DNA from: Arion vulgaris
Taxonomy: Eukaryota; Mollusca; Gastropoda; Stylommatophora; Arionidae
Direction of reading: 5' to 3'
DNA: 64,000 nucleotides
Assembly (NCBI GenBank): GCA_020796225.1
Contig: CM036754.1
Coordinates: forward strand, 21,890,867-21,954,866
The position numbers and the translations under genes were made by a program. Shown one piece after another: positions 24,601 to 34,260 of this stretch. Position 1 is the first letter of the stretch, and every line of letters begins with the position of its first letter. The notes under the pieces were generated by a model. The model worked only from the letters and a program-made list of their open reading frames with translations. It had not been told where the DNA came from and did no database searches.

Positions 24601-27600
24601 CAGACTAAGGGTACACGATTGATAATGTGGTTAACATCATGCAGGCTGCCTTGACTTCCCAGTATTTCTCTGGTACCCAGTTGAAGATGGGTTGACCTGA
24701 GAGTCGATGCGGGCGATAAAAAACCTGACACCAAATGGGGCTATTGAACCTGGGACCATGTATCTATGAATCAAGTGCACTAACCACTTTGTTGTCACGG
24801 CTCTCATTTTCCAGTTAAAGAAGCAAGTAAGGAGCAAATCTAAGACAACATGAATCTAAATCATTATAACCAAAATAATAACGAAGTTTCAGGTTAGACT
24901 TGAACAATTATTTCTTCTTCCTCTTCACCTTTCAACTCCCAACAAAGCACAGGTCTTCAACAAATTTCTTCCAGCTCTTCCTCTCACTTGCCATCCTTTT
25001 TCATGCTTTACCTATCCTTTTAATATCAGCCTCCAGCTCTCTTCTCCAGGTCTGTCCAGGCCTTCCCTTGCTGGTTCCAAAACAGTGCCTGTCTTGCAAT
25101 GCTTCCGATCGATCTTCTCAATGTATGTCCTATCCATCGCCAGCGTCTCTTCCTGAGCTCTTTCTCTACTGGTATCTGCCTAGTTCTTTCTCTGAGTTCC
25201 TCGTTTGTAACCTTATCATACCATCTCATCCCTCTATTCTATGTAAACATCCATTTACAAAGGTCTGCAGTTTTCTGATTGTTTCTTTTGTTGTCTTCTA
25301 TGTTTCCGAGCCATAGAACAGCACTGACTTCATATTTGATTGAAAGATTCTCAGCTTTGTGTTTGTTTTGATCTCCTTTGACTTCCATATCTTACTCAAT
25401 CATTATATCAACATGAAACTAAATCATTATAACTAAAAATAATAACAAAGTTTCACATTGAACTGGAAAAATTATCTGCTGACCACTAAATTTATGGTCT
25501 TTTGTCCCCTACTGGCCCCCATGAAAGAAAAGTGATGAACAATGAGGTTACGAAAAACTGTACCTTTCTTTTTTATGATTGTAGTCTAAGGCATATACAA
25601 TCTCCTCCTCTCCATCTTTCACAATTTTCCATATTGTGCCACCAATCATATGCCCTGCAGGTAGAGGAGTGATCTGTAGGCCATGTCCCTTGCCTGAAAC
25701 AGTTAAAGGAAACATAAATTAAGCACATGATCTGAACCCCATAGGTAAATACGCTGTGTAATGCTGACATCCTGTACAATTTCTAATACATGCGCTTTAT
25801 TGATTATGAATGTCCGGGATTTTCCTCTGATTGGTTAAAATGCGAGAATGTCCTGTCTCTGATTGGTTATGAATGTCATATCTCTGATTGGTTAGGAATG
25901 TCATATCTCTGATTGGCTATTAATGTCCTGCCTCTGATTGGTTATGAATGTCTTCCCTTTCTTCTTCTTCACCCCTAGGAAGGCACAGGTCCGCAACCAA
26001 GAACTTCCAAGCCTGCCTATCCAAGACCATCTTTTCCAGATCACCCTACACTCTCCCCATTTTCTTGCATTTGTTTCCAGCCATTCCTGGGTCTTCCCTT
26101 ACCTCTGTTGCCGTGAGGGTTCCATCAGAGAGCTTGTCTCGTGATACTATTAAGGGGTTTCCTCAGTGTGTCTTATCCATCGTCCCTTTCTGCTCCTTAT
26201 CTCTTGTTCCACCTGTCGTTGTCCCGCTCTATCCCAGTTCCCTGTTCGTGGTCCTGCCATACCATCGCAGATGGAAGTATCTCTGTGCAGGCATCTATTG
26301 ATGAATGTCTGCACTTTTTGTGTTCCCTCTGGTTGTTCTCCATGCCTCGCTCCATATGAAGGACATCCTGCATTTTGAGTTAAATATCATTATCTTAGTG
26401 TCCTGCCTCTGATTGGTTATGAATGTCCTGCCTCTGATTGGTTATGAATGTCCTGCCTCTGATTGGTTATGAATGTTGCCTCTGATTGGTTATGAATGTC
26501 TGCTCTGATTGGTTATGAATGTCCTGCCTCTGATTGGTTATGAATGTTATATCTCTGATTGGTTATGAATGTCATGTCTCTGATTAGTTATGAAAGTCCT
26601 GTCCTGCATAATAAAAATTGCATTAAATCTTACCAATATTACTCATGGATTACATACCTTTTAGTGTAACACTTTGTGAGTATTCAAGCTGTATAATCTT
26701 ATCAAATGCAGCATCAACCTCATCAAGGGTGAACTTCTCAAAGTCCTGGCTGTTGTGGCGAGACTAAAAACAACCAAATATAAAATGTTATAAATGAATA
26801 AATTGATAACTAAAGCAATATTTTTATTTCAATGTATATTTTATTTGGTTATTGAGCCCACGCCACAGTAAGGCTTTTCCTCCATTTGTAGATTTGTCTC
26901 AGTTAGGAAAGGTTTACTATGACATGACACAAGCAAAGAAATAAAAGTAAGACTCACGAGAACATGCAATAATAATAATAATAGCCACCCATCGCAAGCG
27001 ATGATGACAACAGTCTCATATGTGTGCTGCTGCACCTCTCTGGTGTGTGCGGAGATGACTGTAGAGTCCAATCCTAGAACACAATCCCCTACCACAGATA
27101 GGGCATACATGATCACAGTTAAGCATGTGGTGTTCTGTCTTTTACGTAGCTCGTTTTCTTTGTGCCTTAACGGCACGATGATTCTCAGCTATGCTGGCTC
27201 CTCTTTTGTTGTTACAGCGCCACATTTGGCAATCTTCGCAAGGATTCCTAGCATGAGGTGTCTGTATCGAAGCATTTCAGAGACACTTTAAGAGTGTCTT
27301 TGAAGGGGTTTTTCCCACCAGCAGAACATCTGCCCCCTTCAATTTCGCCATACATCAACTGTTTGGGGATGCGTTTATCAGGCATCCGCGCTACGAGACC
27401 GGCCCATCTTATATGTATATTCCCTGTGGCAACATATGGATGTGAATCATGGACCATAATACAAACATTAAAGAACAAAATTAAAGCTTTCAAAACAAGG
27501 TGTTACAGAAAAGTTCTTAGAACAGCCTAAACAAAGAAGAGGGAAAAAAAAAAAATACAAGACCTGCATATCTAGGAGAATTGGCTCATTAATAACATTA

Positions 27601-30178
27601 TGTCCTGGAAGATTAAATATTTTTGTCACATTACACATCACAGTGGTTTGCAGAGAACGATAATGGAAGGTAATGTTGCACTATTATGTTAGGCATGTGG
27701 CACAGTTCATCTGATCTTAAAATGTAATTTTGTTCGGTTGATCTTCCTTATCCTTTGACAGTCTGTATGCAAGGTGCAGTTTTTATATCATAATTTTTTG
27801 CTTCTAACAATGCTGTCTTTCTAGACTAACGAGTCTTCCCTACCTGCACTTGTTTAAAGTTTTTTTCCTTGGTCGATTGTCAGTCCAGTCTCTCCACCTG
27901 CTCTGATTTTTGACAGCTCTGACCTTAGTTTACCAGGTTTAGTTCCCTGAACATGTTCACATGCAGGTGGGATTATTCTTCTTCCGCTACATATCAACCA
28001 CTTGTTAACCACTATGTGTGATTTGTATGTTATCTGAGCCTATGAGCGATTACATGTTGTGTCAGTTATGTGCCTACAAGTAGGCCAGCACATCTGATTT
28101 CTGAGAAGCATTTTATTTACTAGGGTAATTCGGTAAGTCCTACATCGGTCTTCTCATACGACATGCCTTATAGGTTGCAGTGGTACTATTCTTTGCTTCC
28201 TTTGCAGGCCCAGGCACCACACGGGTGCAGGTGGAATTCAATATTTCCACACCTAACAAAATTGCGTTCTCATCTGAAAGGTTTAGTTTTTGTTTCCTGT
28301 GCCATGTTCTGTTGTCACTGCGATGTCTAACGAGTTATGTAAAACTAATGTTGCTTTCTTTTTTTGTTCTCTGCTTTTTACTGTTAGGCGTCGCAGGTTT
28401 AACTGATGATCGGTTTCTGATACAGTGCACGCTTGGTCGCTTGATATGCTGTGGTATTGTGGAGTTTTAAGGTGTCTGTAACTCAAGTCATTTTTTTCTT
28501 GGTCTGTCCCTTTCTCTTGATGATTCCATTTTCAGATGGTACGCTCTTGCAACTGGTGTATTTGGGTTCCTTCTTGCCAGGTGGTCAAACCATTTGAGTA
28601 TCTGTTTTTCAATGAATCTAACAACATGTGTTGTTCTTCTAATTTCTTCATTTCCTATATGATCTCTTCTTGTTTTATTTACCCTTTCCCAAGCATCTCA
28701 TTTCACAGGTGGTAATTTTTCCTTCTTGTTCATTTTTCAGAGCCCATGTTTAGCACTGGTAGCATAGTGTTGGTATGAAGATAGCATTTATAATCTGTCT
28801 TTTAGTCTCTACTGCAATTGCTGGGTGTTTCAAGATTGGAGTAAGTTGGTATGTAATTTTGTTGGCTTGCTGGATTCTAGTTTCGATCTTTCTGTCCAGT
28901 CTACTATCGGATGTAAAGATACTTTCGAGGTCTAATGTCTCTAAACAACTAATGTTTAAGAGACTAAAATAATTACAAATTCATAAGCAAAGAAAATAAA
29001 TATTGGCACATATTAACAATTACTTGAAACCTACCTGAAACAGATCATACATAAACATTTGACCCATTTTGTAGACTGGGATTGTAGCATAGATTGGACA
29101 ACTTAGATGACCTTTCCCAACAAGATATGGAAGAGCACCGAGATGAAGATGATCAGGGTATGTCAAAAGTACTGCATCTACTTGATGAGTCACCCTGCAT
29201 ATAAATACAAAGTTTGACTACAAATAATGAGTTATTTCAACTTCTATTTCTTCTTTTTAAACACTCCATATCAAAGATGCATTAAAGCAAATATCAAATC
29301 TTAGAAAAATGAAATCAATTTTAAAATGCAAACATGTCACCATAAACGTATATATGTATATCTATAGCTGTTCACATATTTTGGTAGCAGTTTTTGCCTG
29401 CACGTAAAATACCAAAGCGAAATTGTGCTACATATTGTCAGTCATATAAGCATTTAAAAGTCTAAATAAAATATGAACTTATATAGTTGGAAATCTAAAT
29501 TATGAATTTCAATCCTAATGTTGTCTCAATCCTAACATATTCCAACGAGATTTGAAAATAACTAAACATATAGAAAGTAAGTTAAACGCAAAAAATAATG
29601 AACATAAAATGGGCCAAATTCAGGTTAGGTGGTGAAGTTTGAGAAATATCTGGTCAACTACTAGTAGCAACTGTTAAAAGAAATAGAAGCTGTTGGGAAT
29701 ACTCAAAGAATAATTTATCAAATAATCACAAAGCAGGCATTGAAGTGGGAGGCAAATGGTTCAAGAAAGTAAGAACACTCTAGGAAAAGACTGAAACAAA
29801 CTTTACTGAGAAAAATGAGATATATTGAACTCAATTCCATAGAAGAGAATGAATCATTTATCCAGGACAGAGTGGTATGCAGAAATTGCTTGCAGTCCTT
29901 ATAAGAGATTGAATGAATTACCCAGAATAGAGTGGTATTGAGAAATATTTTGCTTGTCCTATATAAAGTATAACAGTACAAGAGGAATACAATATATATT
30001 TTAAATATCTACATTTAACTTGTGATTACCTGCGCAAATCTTTCACAAAATCCATACTAAAGTCCTCATCCCAGCCACAATCTAAAAGGAATCGAAACTC
30101 ATCAACCTGAAGCAGGTAACATGGTGGTGACTCATCTCGGGCACCTGATAGTGCATGCAGCTTGATAATAGAGGTCAT
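18518..30178 (-). CDS. CPSF2: CPSF2 (CPSF100), 5' part of gene, eight coding exons
   Basis: Non-catalytic partner of the CPSF73 endonuclease in the nuclear pre-mRNA cleavage and polyadenylation complex. It also acts in histone mRNA 3' processing (family knowledge). Eight exons splice into 972 nt with no stop: a metallo-beta-lactamase fold (residues ~1-210), then the start of the beta-CASP domain. Residues 61-72 read [12 protein letters not shown], so the HxHxDH metal motif of CPSF73 is degenerate, as expected for this subunit. [13 protein letters not shown] (~150-162) and [19 protein letters not shown] (~228-246) are clear family motifs. Introns are 835, 2271, 964, 2195, 866, 1802 and 1756 bp with phases 2,0,1,2,1,0,0. 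Exon 8 ends at a donor, so the gene continues. About 450 further residues are expected, but no later exon was found at 1-18517. Confidence 0.95.
18795..19034 (+). mobile_element. SINE-2 copy (intron 7 of CPSF2)
   Basis: Begins gcccgagtggttaccgggcc, has gtgtaaagaataggaccac and the core gcgactaaggaggtttgg, and ends in a (gaa)n-rich tail. Layout and core resemble SINE-1, but head and tail sequences differ. Relatives: 20188-20312 (-), 24350-24605 (-), 46650-46745 (+). Confidence 0.8.
19035..19335 (+). mobile_element. LINE ORF2 3' tail (intron 7)
   Basis: Encodes [20 protein letters not shown], then [10 protein letters not shown] and [12 protein letters not shown]: the '[12 protein letters not shown]...sIpkqAL.W' module that closes many LINE ORF2 proteins. 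It abuts the 50-bp array. Confidence 0.75.
19351..19720. repeat. 50-bp minisatellite (intron 7)
   Basis: About 7.4 units starting aacatttgctatcttgacta with starts at 19351, 19401, 19451 and 19501, exactly 50 bp apart. Few substitutions. Confidence 0.95.
19800..20187 (-). mobile_element. Internally deleted LINE (finger end joined to 3' tail)
   Basis: On the minus strand, the 5' part ('gctaacccgaaacacatg', 'gatccctcacaatgagg') matches 45080-45260. The 3' part encodes [16 protein letters not shown] and [19 protein letters not shown], the post-RNase H tail. The RT region that should lie between is absent. Confidence 0.65.
20188..20312 (-). mobile_element. SINE-2 partial copy (intron 7)
   Basis: Core ccttagtcgcctcttatgac, then taacagtggttctattcttt and aatttgggtcccggtaacca in minus orientation. 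The tail end is missing where it meets the deleted LINE. Confidence 0.75.
20397..20495 (-). CDS. CPSF2: CPSF2 coding exon 7
   Basis: 99 nt, phase 0 at both ends. Acceptor tatatag|gaccaa, donor tcacag|gtaata. Encodes [20 protein letters not shown] and [13 protein letters not shown]. Confidence 0.95.
20700..20830 (-). mobile_element. SINE family A fragment (intron 6)
   Basis: 'cctggtacccaattgaggct' followed by gggtcgacctgaga matches the middle of the copy at 17856-18124 in reverse. Confidence 0.6.
21125..21370 (+). mobile_element. LINE post-RNase H tail, different family (intron 6)
   Basis: Encodes [20 protein letters not shown] and [10 protein letters not shown]: the cysteine module and 'hiLQ.CP' motif of LINE tails. 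Followed by gaagaagc. Confidence 0.65.
21726..21983 (-). mobile_element. SINE-1 copy (intron 6)
   Basis: Near full length, minus orientation: ccatatcgatcacttgttaa ... gtaggccagcacatccg ... cagtcgcctcttacaacatg ... ccctggcaacacacaggcg. Confidence 0.88.
22298..22386 (-). CDS. CPSF2: CPSF2 coding exon 6
   Basis: 89 nt. Acceptor tatctag|ctacta, donor gttgatg|gtacat. Encodes [20 protein letters not shown] and RMLELAQLM, the entry of the beta-CASP domain. Confidence 0.94.
22535..22710 (-). repeat. Repeat H partial copy, MITE-free (intron 5 side)
   Basis: 'gatgttcttctgtctcttgg', 'taggataaagacattaag' and 'attacatgttgtacaag' match 14395-14905. The site homologous to the MITE insertion is intact at 22674-22689. 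Confidence 0.75.
22711..22958 (+). mobile_element. tRNA-derived SINE, family B (intron 5)
   Basis: Box B-like cttggttcaaactctgc; body 'ccgttcagaaag', 'ctactgaacgtataagtgg', 'atatgccacgattttcat'. The same body is at 57055-57316. Box A is partly deleted here. Confidence 0.75.
23253..23368 (-). CDS. CPSF2: CPSF2 coding exon 5
   Basis: 116 nt. Acceptor aaattag|acattt, donor aatga|gtatgt. Encodes [20 protein letters not shown] and [18 protein letters not shown]. Confidence 0.95.
23480..23750 (-). mobile_element. LINE tail fragment (intron 4)
   Basis: 'gcttgcaagcaatttctcca' and 'caatctcctccatggaac' are the reverse of the tail family at 6764, 19035, 29590 and 33040. Decayed by frameshifts. Confidence 0.6.
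24350..24605 (-). mobile_element. SINE-2 copy, near full length (intron 4)
   Basis: Minus orientation: tgttcttcttcttctttgcg tail, aacgtgtatacgttgcacat, core ccttagtcgcctcttacgac, atttgggccccggtaaccac head. Confidence 0.85.
24640..24815 (-). mobile_element. SINE family A copy (intron 4)
   Basis: 'ctggtacccagttgaagatg' and 'gggttgacctgagag' match family A. The minus-strand head contains 'acatggtcccaggttcaata' (box B region). Confidence 0.7.
24905..25420 (-). mobile_element. LINE ORF2 C-terminal region (intron 4)
   Basis: Minus strand encodes [20 protein letters not shown] and then [29 protein letters not shown]. This is the classic 'teel...r...i...i..[11 protein letters not shown]..' LINE terminus. 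The tail carries a gaggaagaagaa-type 3' end near 24910. Confidence 0.85.
25564..25693 (-). CDS. CPSF2: CPSF2 coding exon 4
   Basis: 130 nt. Acceptor tgtttcag|gcaagg, donor agaaag|gtacag. Encodes [20 protein letters not shown] and [20 protein letters not shown], the metallo-beta-lactamase motif 3 and 4 region. Confidence 0.95.
25800..25955. repeat. 25-bp minisatellite, left block (intron 3)
   Basis: Units of gattggttatgaatgtcctg plus cctct. About six degenerate units before a LINE fragment interrupts the array. Confidence 0.85.
25956..26396 (-). mobile_element. LINE 3' fragment splitting the 25-bp array (intron 3)
   Basis: The minus-strand tail begins at cttcttcttc (3' GAA tail) and encodes a frame-broken 'W.[20 protein letters not shown]' segment near 25990-26070. 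The same family is at 46860-47205 and 62015-62365. Confidence 0.75.
26397..26620. repeat. 25-bp minisatellite, right block (intron 3)
   Basis: About nine units of the same repeat resume after the LINE fragment. Each contains ATTGG, the reverse of a CCAAT box. Confidence 0.9.
26658..26763 (-). CDS. CPSF2: CPSF2 coding exon 3
   Basis: 106 nt. Acceptor tttttag|tctcgc, donor aaaag|gtatgt. Encodes [20 protein letters not shown] and then [15 protein letters not shown], conserved in CPSF2. Confidence 0.95.
26940..27415 (-). mobile_element. LINE C-terminal region with finger-like end (intron 2)
   Basis: Encodes [40 protein letters not shown] and LKVSLKCFD, then a frame-broken C2H2-like 'C..CG.....IG..sH.RTH' near 27030-27110, ending in (aat)n. 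The 'RW.GHv.RM.d.R.PK' module is typical of this LINE lineage. Confidence 0.8.
27416..27690 (+). mobile_element. LINE ORF2 fragment, opposite strand (intron 2)
   Basis: Encodes [20 protein letters not shown] and [14 protein letters not shown]: the 'LYGcEsWt......ki..fe.rclRkll' RT thumb-region motif. Abuts the minus-strand LINE at 26940-27415. Confidence 0.8.
27976..28231 (-). mobile_element. SINE-1 copy (intron 2)
   Basis: Minus orientation with attcttcttccgctac tail, ccacttgttaaccactatg, gtaggccagcacatctg and ggcccaggcaccacacgggt head. Confidence 0.88.
28260..28980 (-). mobile_element. LINE-Q copy 1 (intron 2)
   Basis: Matches 31980-32860 in reverse: 'aactgatgatcggtttctga', 'ggtggtcaaaccatttgag', 'tagtctctactgcaattgc'. 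Decayed C-terminal half of a reverse transcriptase ORF. Confidence 0.8.
29035..29194 (-). CDS. CPSF2: CPSF2 coding exon 2
   Basis: 160 nt. Acceptor atatgcag|ggtgac, donor tttcag|gtaggt. Completes Arg50 and encodes residues 51-103, including [20 protein letters not shown] and [20 protein letters not shown]. The first segment is where catalytic paralogues carry HxHxDH; here Asp and the last His are replaced. Confidence 0.95.
29590..29990 (+). mobile_element. LINE tail (intron 1)
   Basis: Frame-broken copy of the 19035 tail: 'aagcaggcattgaagtggga', 'ctcaattccatagaagaga', then two tandem versions of 'cagagtggtat.gagaaat'. Confidence 0.65.
30030..30178 (-). CDS. CPSF2: CPSF2 coding exon 1
   Basis: ATG at 30178-30176; the protein begins [20 protein letters not shown], the canonical CPSF2 N terminus, then [17 protein letters not shown]. 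The exon is 149 nt and ends in phase 2 at donor AG|GTAATC. Upstream, ggtctttag|agcaag looks like an acceptor, so the ATG exon probably carries a few bases of 5' UTR joined to an upstream non-coding exon. An upstream in-frame Met (30253) is rejected because its 25-residue extension has no family counterpart. Confidence 0.95.
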
Positions 30179-30894
30179 TACTCTGCTTGCTCTAAAGACC
30201 AGGCAATTCACACATGAAAAGGGAATGAAAAATATTAAAATGAATAGGAACATAGACCAGAGGTTGAAATATATAGTTCAATATTTCCTAGAATGATACT
30301 CTTGTCCATATGAAAAATAGGGCTCTCTGTGGTGTTAGGTGCTCGCCTCTCATACCAAAGGTAGTCAGTTCGCTCCCTCATGGAGCCATCTGGATATATT
30401 ATTCCAGAGATTCTTTAGTATTGCAACACCTTTCTCATGTTTCCATAAGTGTTCTCATTTTATTTCATTTACTTTTGTGTTCCATATTTTTAATGGTAAG
30501 GCTTCTTTATCATTATTTATGTATTTCTTTTCATATTTTTGAGCTGTAAAGGTTCTTGTATCCTTTATTTAACAAGGTCTTTTTGTTTAACGGATAATGT
30601 AGTGTGTTGTCATACTTATACTTTGCAAAACTACTCACTGTTCTTTATGTTTTGATATTTCACCTCTGATGCTTTACTGCAGTTCTCTTTATTATTTATA
30701 ACTATGTACACAAATTAATGTTCAATTTTACTATGAAACATTTGCTCCCAGCAACATTCAGTATTCAGAAAACAATGAAAATTTTATTTTAAACTGCAGT
30801 ATGAGATCCAAGCATAAACCCATAACAGATCGCATTTCCTTACTAGTGCATATAAACAAAGTGGCAATTCAACCATTTCTCACGTTCATACTAG

Positions 30895-31000
30895 TCATAC
30901 CTTGAAACAGGCGGTTCACCGAAGATTGAATACTTGCACTAGCACAATATGATAACTAAAATGACAGTCTCAGGGCCTCATTTTGTGTGCCTAGAAATGA
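30895..31000 (-). promoter_or_regulatory. CPSF2: Candidate CPSF2 5' UTR exon and promoter side
   Basis: On the minus strand tttcaag|gtatga at 30901/30900 is a good donor, about 720 bp upstream of the acceptor-like ggtctttag at the ATG exon. A non-coding first exon ending at 30901 would fit. No core promoter motif was decisive. Confidence 0.3.
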
Positions 31001-31979
31001 AACAAATGTAAGCGTATAGCATGATTACAAACGAGAAACATCGCAGCAATTTTAAAATTATTATGAAACATTAAAAAGAATTAACATATTTTTTTGTAAT
31101 CAACTGGTTTACAGAAAGACTCAGTAGTATTAAGTGTGGTATAGCCTATATAATATATGTCAGAGAGTACTCAATTTCTCACATGAAATTTGAAAAGAGA
31201 ATACATTCAATACATAGTATTATAAGTATAATATCAAGTATGTATTATTTAATATTTATTAAACTAGTACAACCTGACAGAATACAGGAATGACTGGTCT
31301 GGCACTCAGCACTGGTCAGTTTGACAATCCAGCGTAAGTCGTAAGTTAGTGTTACAACATAAGTAAGAAAGATAAATAATAAATTAAATCACAAATGTGA
31401 TTATGAATTTTTTATAAATGATATAATTTTATAATTATAATAATTATAAAATGCCATATATTTTTTATTTTTGGATATACTAACAAAGTAAGTTACCAGA
31501 CAACAGTGATTGAGTGAAATAGTCGCGTCGAGTCTTTGCTTGCGTTAAAGTAACTAATAGTAATGAGTCAACTCAAATGAATTGAATGAATTTAGTCCAT
31601 TAATTATGTTATCGATTAATTTTAATTAATCACAATATATTACAATAACCAATAACCTGAAATTATTGTGATTGATGAATTCCAGAATTGATGATAAGAT
31701 AACATAATGATCATAATAATATAAATTTATAAATATTAGAAATTTAGTTCCATATATAATAAATAATTATAATATATGATTGTTTGGAGTTTATCAGTTG
31801 TACTTTACTCTATTAAACTACATGGGACAGTTTCTTTTTCTGTTTTCGCTTGGTTTTAGCATAGAATTCGTGTAAGATATAACTTCAATTACCTAATGTT
31901 GATAAATATATCGGCTTAATCTTTTGTAAATGTTGCTGAAGTCTGCATGTATAGTTTATAACAGAAAGTTAGACCACTC
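31001..31979. other. AT-rich upstream region of CPSF2
   Basis: Very AT-rich, low complexity; no gene or repeat recognised. The CPSF2 promoter may lie here. Confidence 0.4.
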
Positions 31980-32860
31980 TTGATAAATTTCAAATATTGC
32001 ACATTTATCCGTAAATTCCCGAATCAAACCTCAATATTGCCGAAGCATCTACAAATTTGCTTTGCTGACGACCAGTGTATATTCCATAATAATATTGAAC
32101 AGCTTCAAGAACACATAAACTTACTCAACAATAGCTGCCTCAAATACAACATGAAGATCAATATTCAAAAGACAGAAGTCATGACTATAAGTAGAGAACA
32201 TAAAGATATCAACATAAAAATAAATGACCAAACGCTAAAGCAGGTGAGAGAATTCAAATACCTTGGAAGTATCTTCACATCTGATAGTAGACTGGACAGA
32301 GAGATCGAAACTAGAATCCAGTAAGCCAACAACATTACATACCAGCTTACCCCAATTTTGAAACACCCAGCTATTCCAGTAGTGACTAAAAGACAGATTA
32401 TAAATTCAATCTTTATACCAACACTGTGCTACCAGAGCCAAACATGGGCACTGACAAAAGAACAAGAAAGGAAAATTACCACATGCGAAATGAGATGCCT
32501 GAGGAAAAGCAGTAAATAAAACAAGAAAAGACCATATAAGAAATGAGGAAATTAGAAGAACAGTCGGAACAACACCTGCTATTAGATTTATTGAAAAACA
32601 GAGACTCAAATGGTTTGGCCACTTGGTCAGAATGAACCCGAATACACCAGTAGCAAGAGCGTACAACCTGAAAATGGAATCATCAAGAGGAAGGGCAGAC
32701 CAAGAAAAGATGGGTTGATGGAGTTACAGACATCTTAAAACTCCACAATACCACACCATATCAAGCGACCGAGCGTGCATTATCTCCGAAACCGATCATC
32801 AGTTAAACCTGCTACGCCTAGCGGCAAAAAGCAGTGAAGGACAAAAAAAAAAAATAAATA
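31980..32860 (+). pseudogene. LINE-Q copy 2, reverse transcriptase C-terminal half
   Basis: An open stretch reads LQICFADDQCIFHNNIEQLQ (RT motif C FADD), then NMKINIQKTEVMTI and [21 protein letters not shown] stop at 32322 is followed by further family segments in broken frames ([36 protein letters not shown]). The 3' end is a short a-rich run near 32850. Non-LTR retrotransposon; inactive because it is 5' truncated and frameshifted. Copy 1 lies inverted at 28260-28980. Confidence 0.88.
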
Positions 32861-33039
32861 AATAAATCTACAAATGTCACTTCACCCGTCAAACTTAAAA
32901 CAAATCGCTTTTAGTGGGTATGTGCAATTTAAAAAATGATCATATATGTATTTTACTTCATGAAATTACTTTGCTATTGTTGTTTCTTTTCTACTCGTAC
33001 AGCGCAAACTTAAATTTGCGAATCTGTTACATTTGTTAT

Positions 33040-33200
33040 TATATTCCTGTTGTACCGTTACCCGTTACATACGGCCTGCAAGCAATTTCTCCATGCCGCT
33101 CTATCTTTGGGAATTCGTTCAATCTCTTCTATTGAACTAAGTGCGATATTTCTCGCCTTTGTCGGTAAAGTTCAGTTCTAGGTTTCCTAATGACGTCCTT
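33040..33200 (-). mobile_element. LINE tail fragment
   Basis: 'cggcctgcaagcaatttctc' and 'tgaactaagtgcgatatttc' match the tail at 23480-23750. Confidence 0.6.
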
Positions 33201-33267
33201 TCTGGAACTATTTATCTCCCAATTGAAAACATAATACTTTTTTCCGTTTGCCCGCTTATGAATTCAG

Positions 33268-33532
33268 GCCCGCCCATGTGGTGCCGGGGCCCGCAAGGGA
33301 AGCAAAGAATAGTACCACTGCAGCCTACAATGCATGTCGTAAGAGGCGACTGATGTAGACCCTAGGGATGCTACCCAAGTAAATAAAAAGCAGCGCAGAA
33401 ATCGGATGTGCTGGCCTTTATATGGGTGCATAACTTGCACAGCGTACAATCGCTTTTAGACTCAGATCACATACAAATCACAGAGTGGTTGACAAGTGGT
33501 CGATGTGGAGCGTTCAAAGAAGAAGAAAAACT
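33268..33532 (+). mobile_element. SINE-1 copy, full length
   Basis: Best preserved sense copy: gtggtgccggggcccgcaag, core catgtcgtaagaggcgact, ggatgtgctggcc, gagtggttgacaagtggtcg and gcgttcaaagaagaagaaaa tail. Confidence 0.93.
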
Positions 33533-33790
33533 CAGGCCTAGTAATGGTGCCTAATATAGCGAGGTTTTGCGTGAATTCTTGCTTTCCTTATAACCAGTGT
33601 ACCTCACCACTCAGGAGAGCCTGCCTCTGTCTTCAGATGTACTTGCAATTTAGATCCCTAAGTAAAGTACATGGTTTCTGTACCCAAACTTCGTACCGTG
33701 TGCACACCGGAATTTTTTGGCCTCTAACCCCATAATTTCCTATTCACGATGTCGCTAGCGCAGAGTGTTATCTACTTCGCTTTTCTCTCT
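33533..33790 (-). mobile_element. SINE family D
   Basis: Minus-strand head 'agcgaagtagataacactct' resembles 4745-5005 and 58680-58940; box B is decayed (atggggttagagg). Confidence 0.55.
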
Positions 33791-33839
33791 CTTTCGATCG
33801 TTCTAGGCCTGTTTTAATTATTCTCTTTGTGATATATGA

Positions 33840-34260
33840 ACAGCCAAACATCAGAACGTAATGTACGTGCACCAAACCTTCAGCACCTATTTGAGCTCAG
33901 TTGCTTATCCTTCGGTGGGGTGTTCGATTTCAGCCAGCTATTTTGTACGGATTCGATTCTTCCGCTAGTCTTAGACTGTCCCCAGCCCGACCCACAAGGC
34001 AGTGGGCTGCTATTTATTTCAGGGCATCGACCCTTAGACGGCCTGCCCTCCCGGGCTTATGAGCGCCATCTTTCCTGCAATCCGGTCGTTTTAATGAACA
34101 CCTTGGTTTGCCGCCCGTTCAGGTTTGTTTACGGTTTGCTACGCTAGCCTTTGATTGTCCCCAATCAATCTACAAGGCAGCAGTAGTTTCTTGCGGTCGA
34201 AAACGCGCACTGGTTATGCCTCTGCTGGGCTTTCCCGTTGCTCTGTACATTGATATCCCC
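33840..34260 (+). repeat. Interspersed repeat X copy
   Basis: 'gcttatccttcggtggggtg', 'aggcagtgggctgct', 'ggcctgccctcccgggc' and 'gattgtccccaatcaa' align with 37360-38500 in reverse and 3590-4020. Confidence 0.7.

Noticed and set aside
24905..26390. Plus-strand frames as alternative exons or genes in CPSF2 introns
   Set aside because: They are antisense to LINE ORF2 tails whose minus-strand translation carries the family motifs.
30179..30253. Upstream start for CPSF2 at 30253
   Set aside because: The 25 extra residues have no family counterpart and span a likely splice acceptor; MTSIIKL at 30178 is the conserved N terminus.
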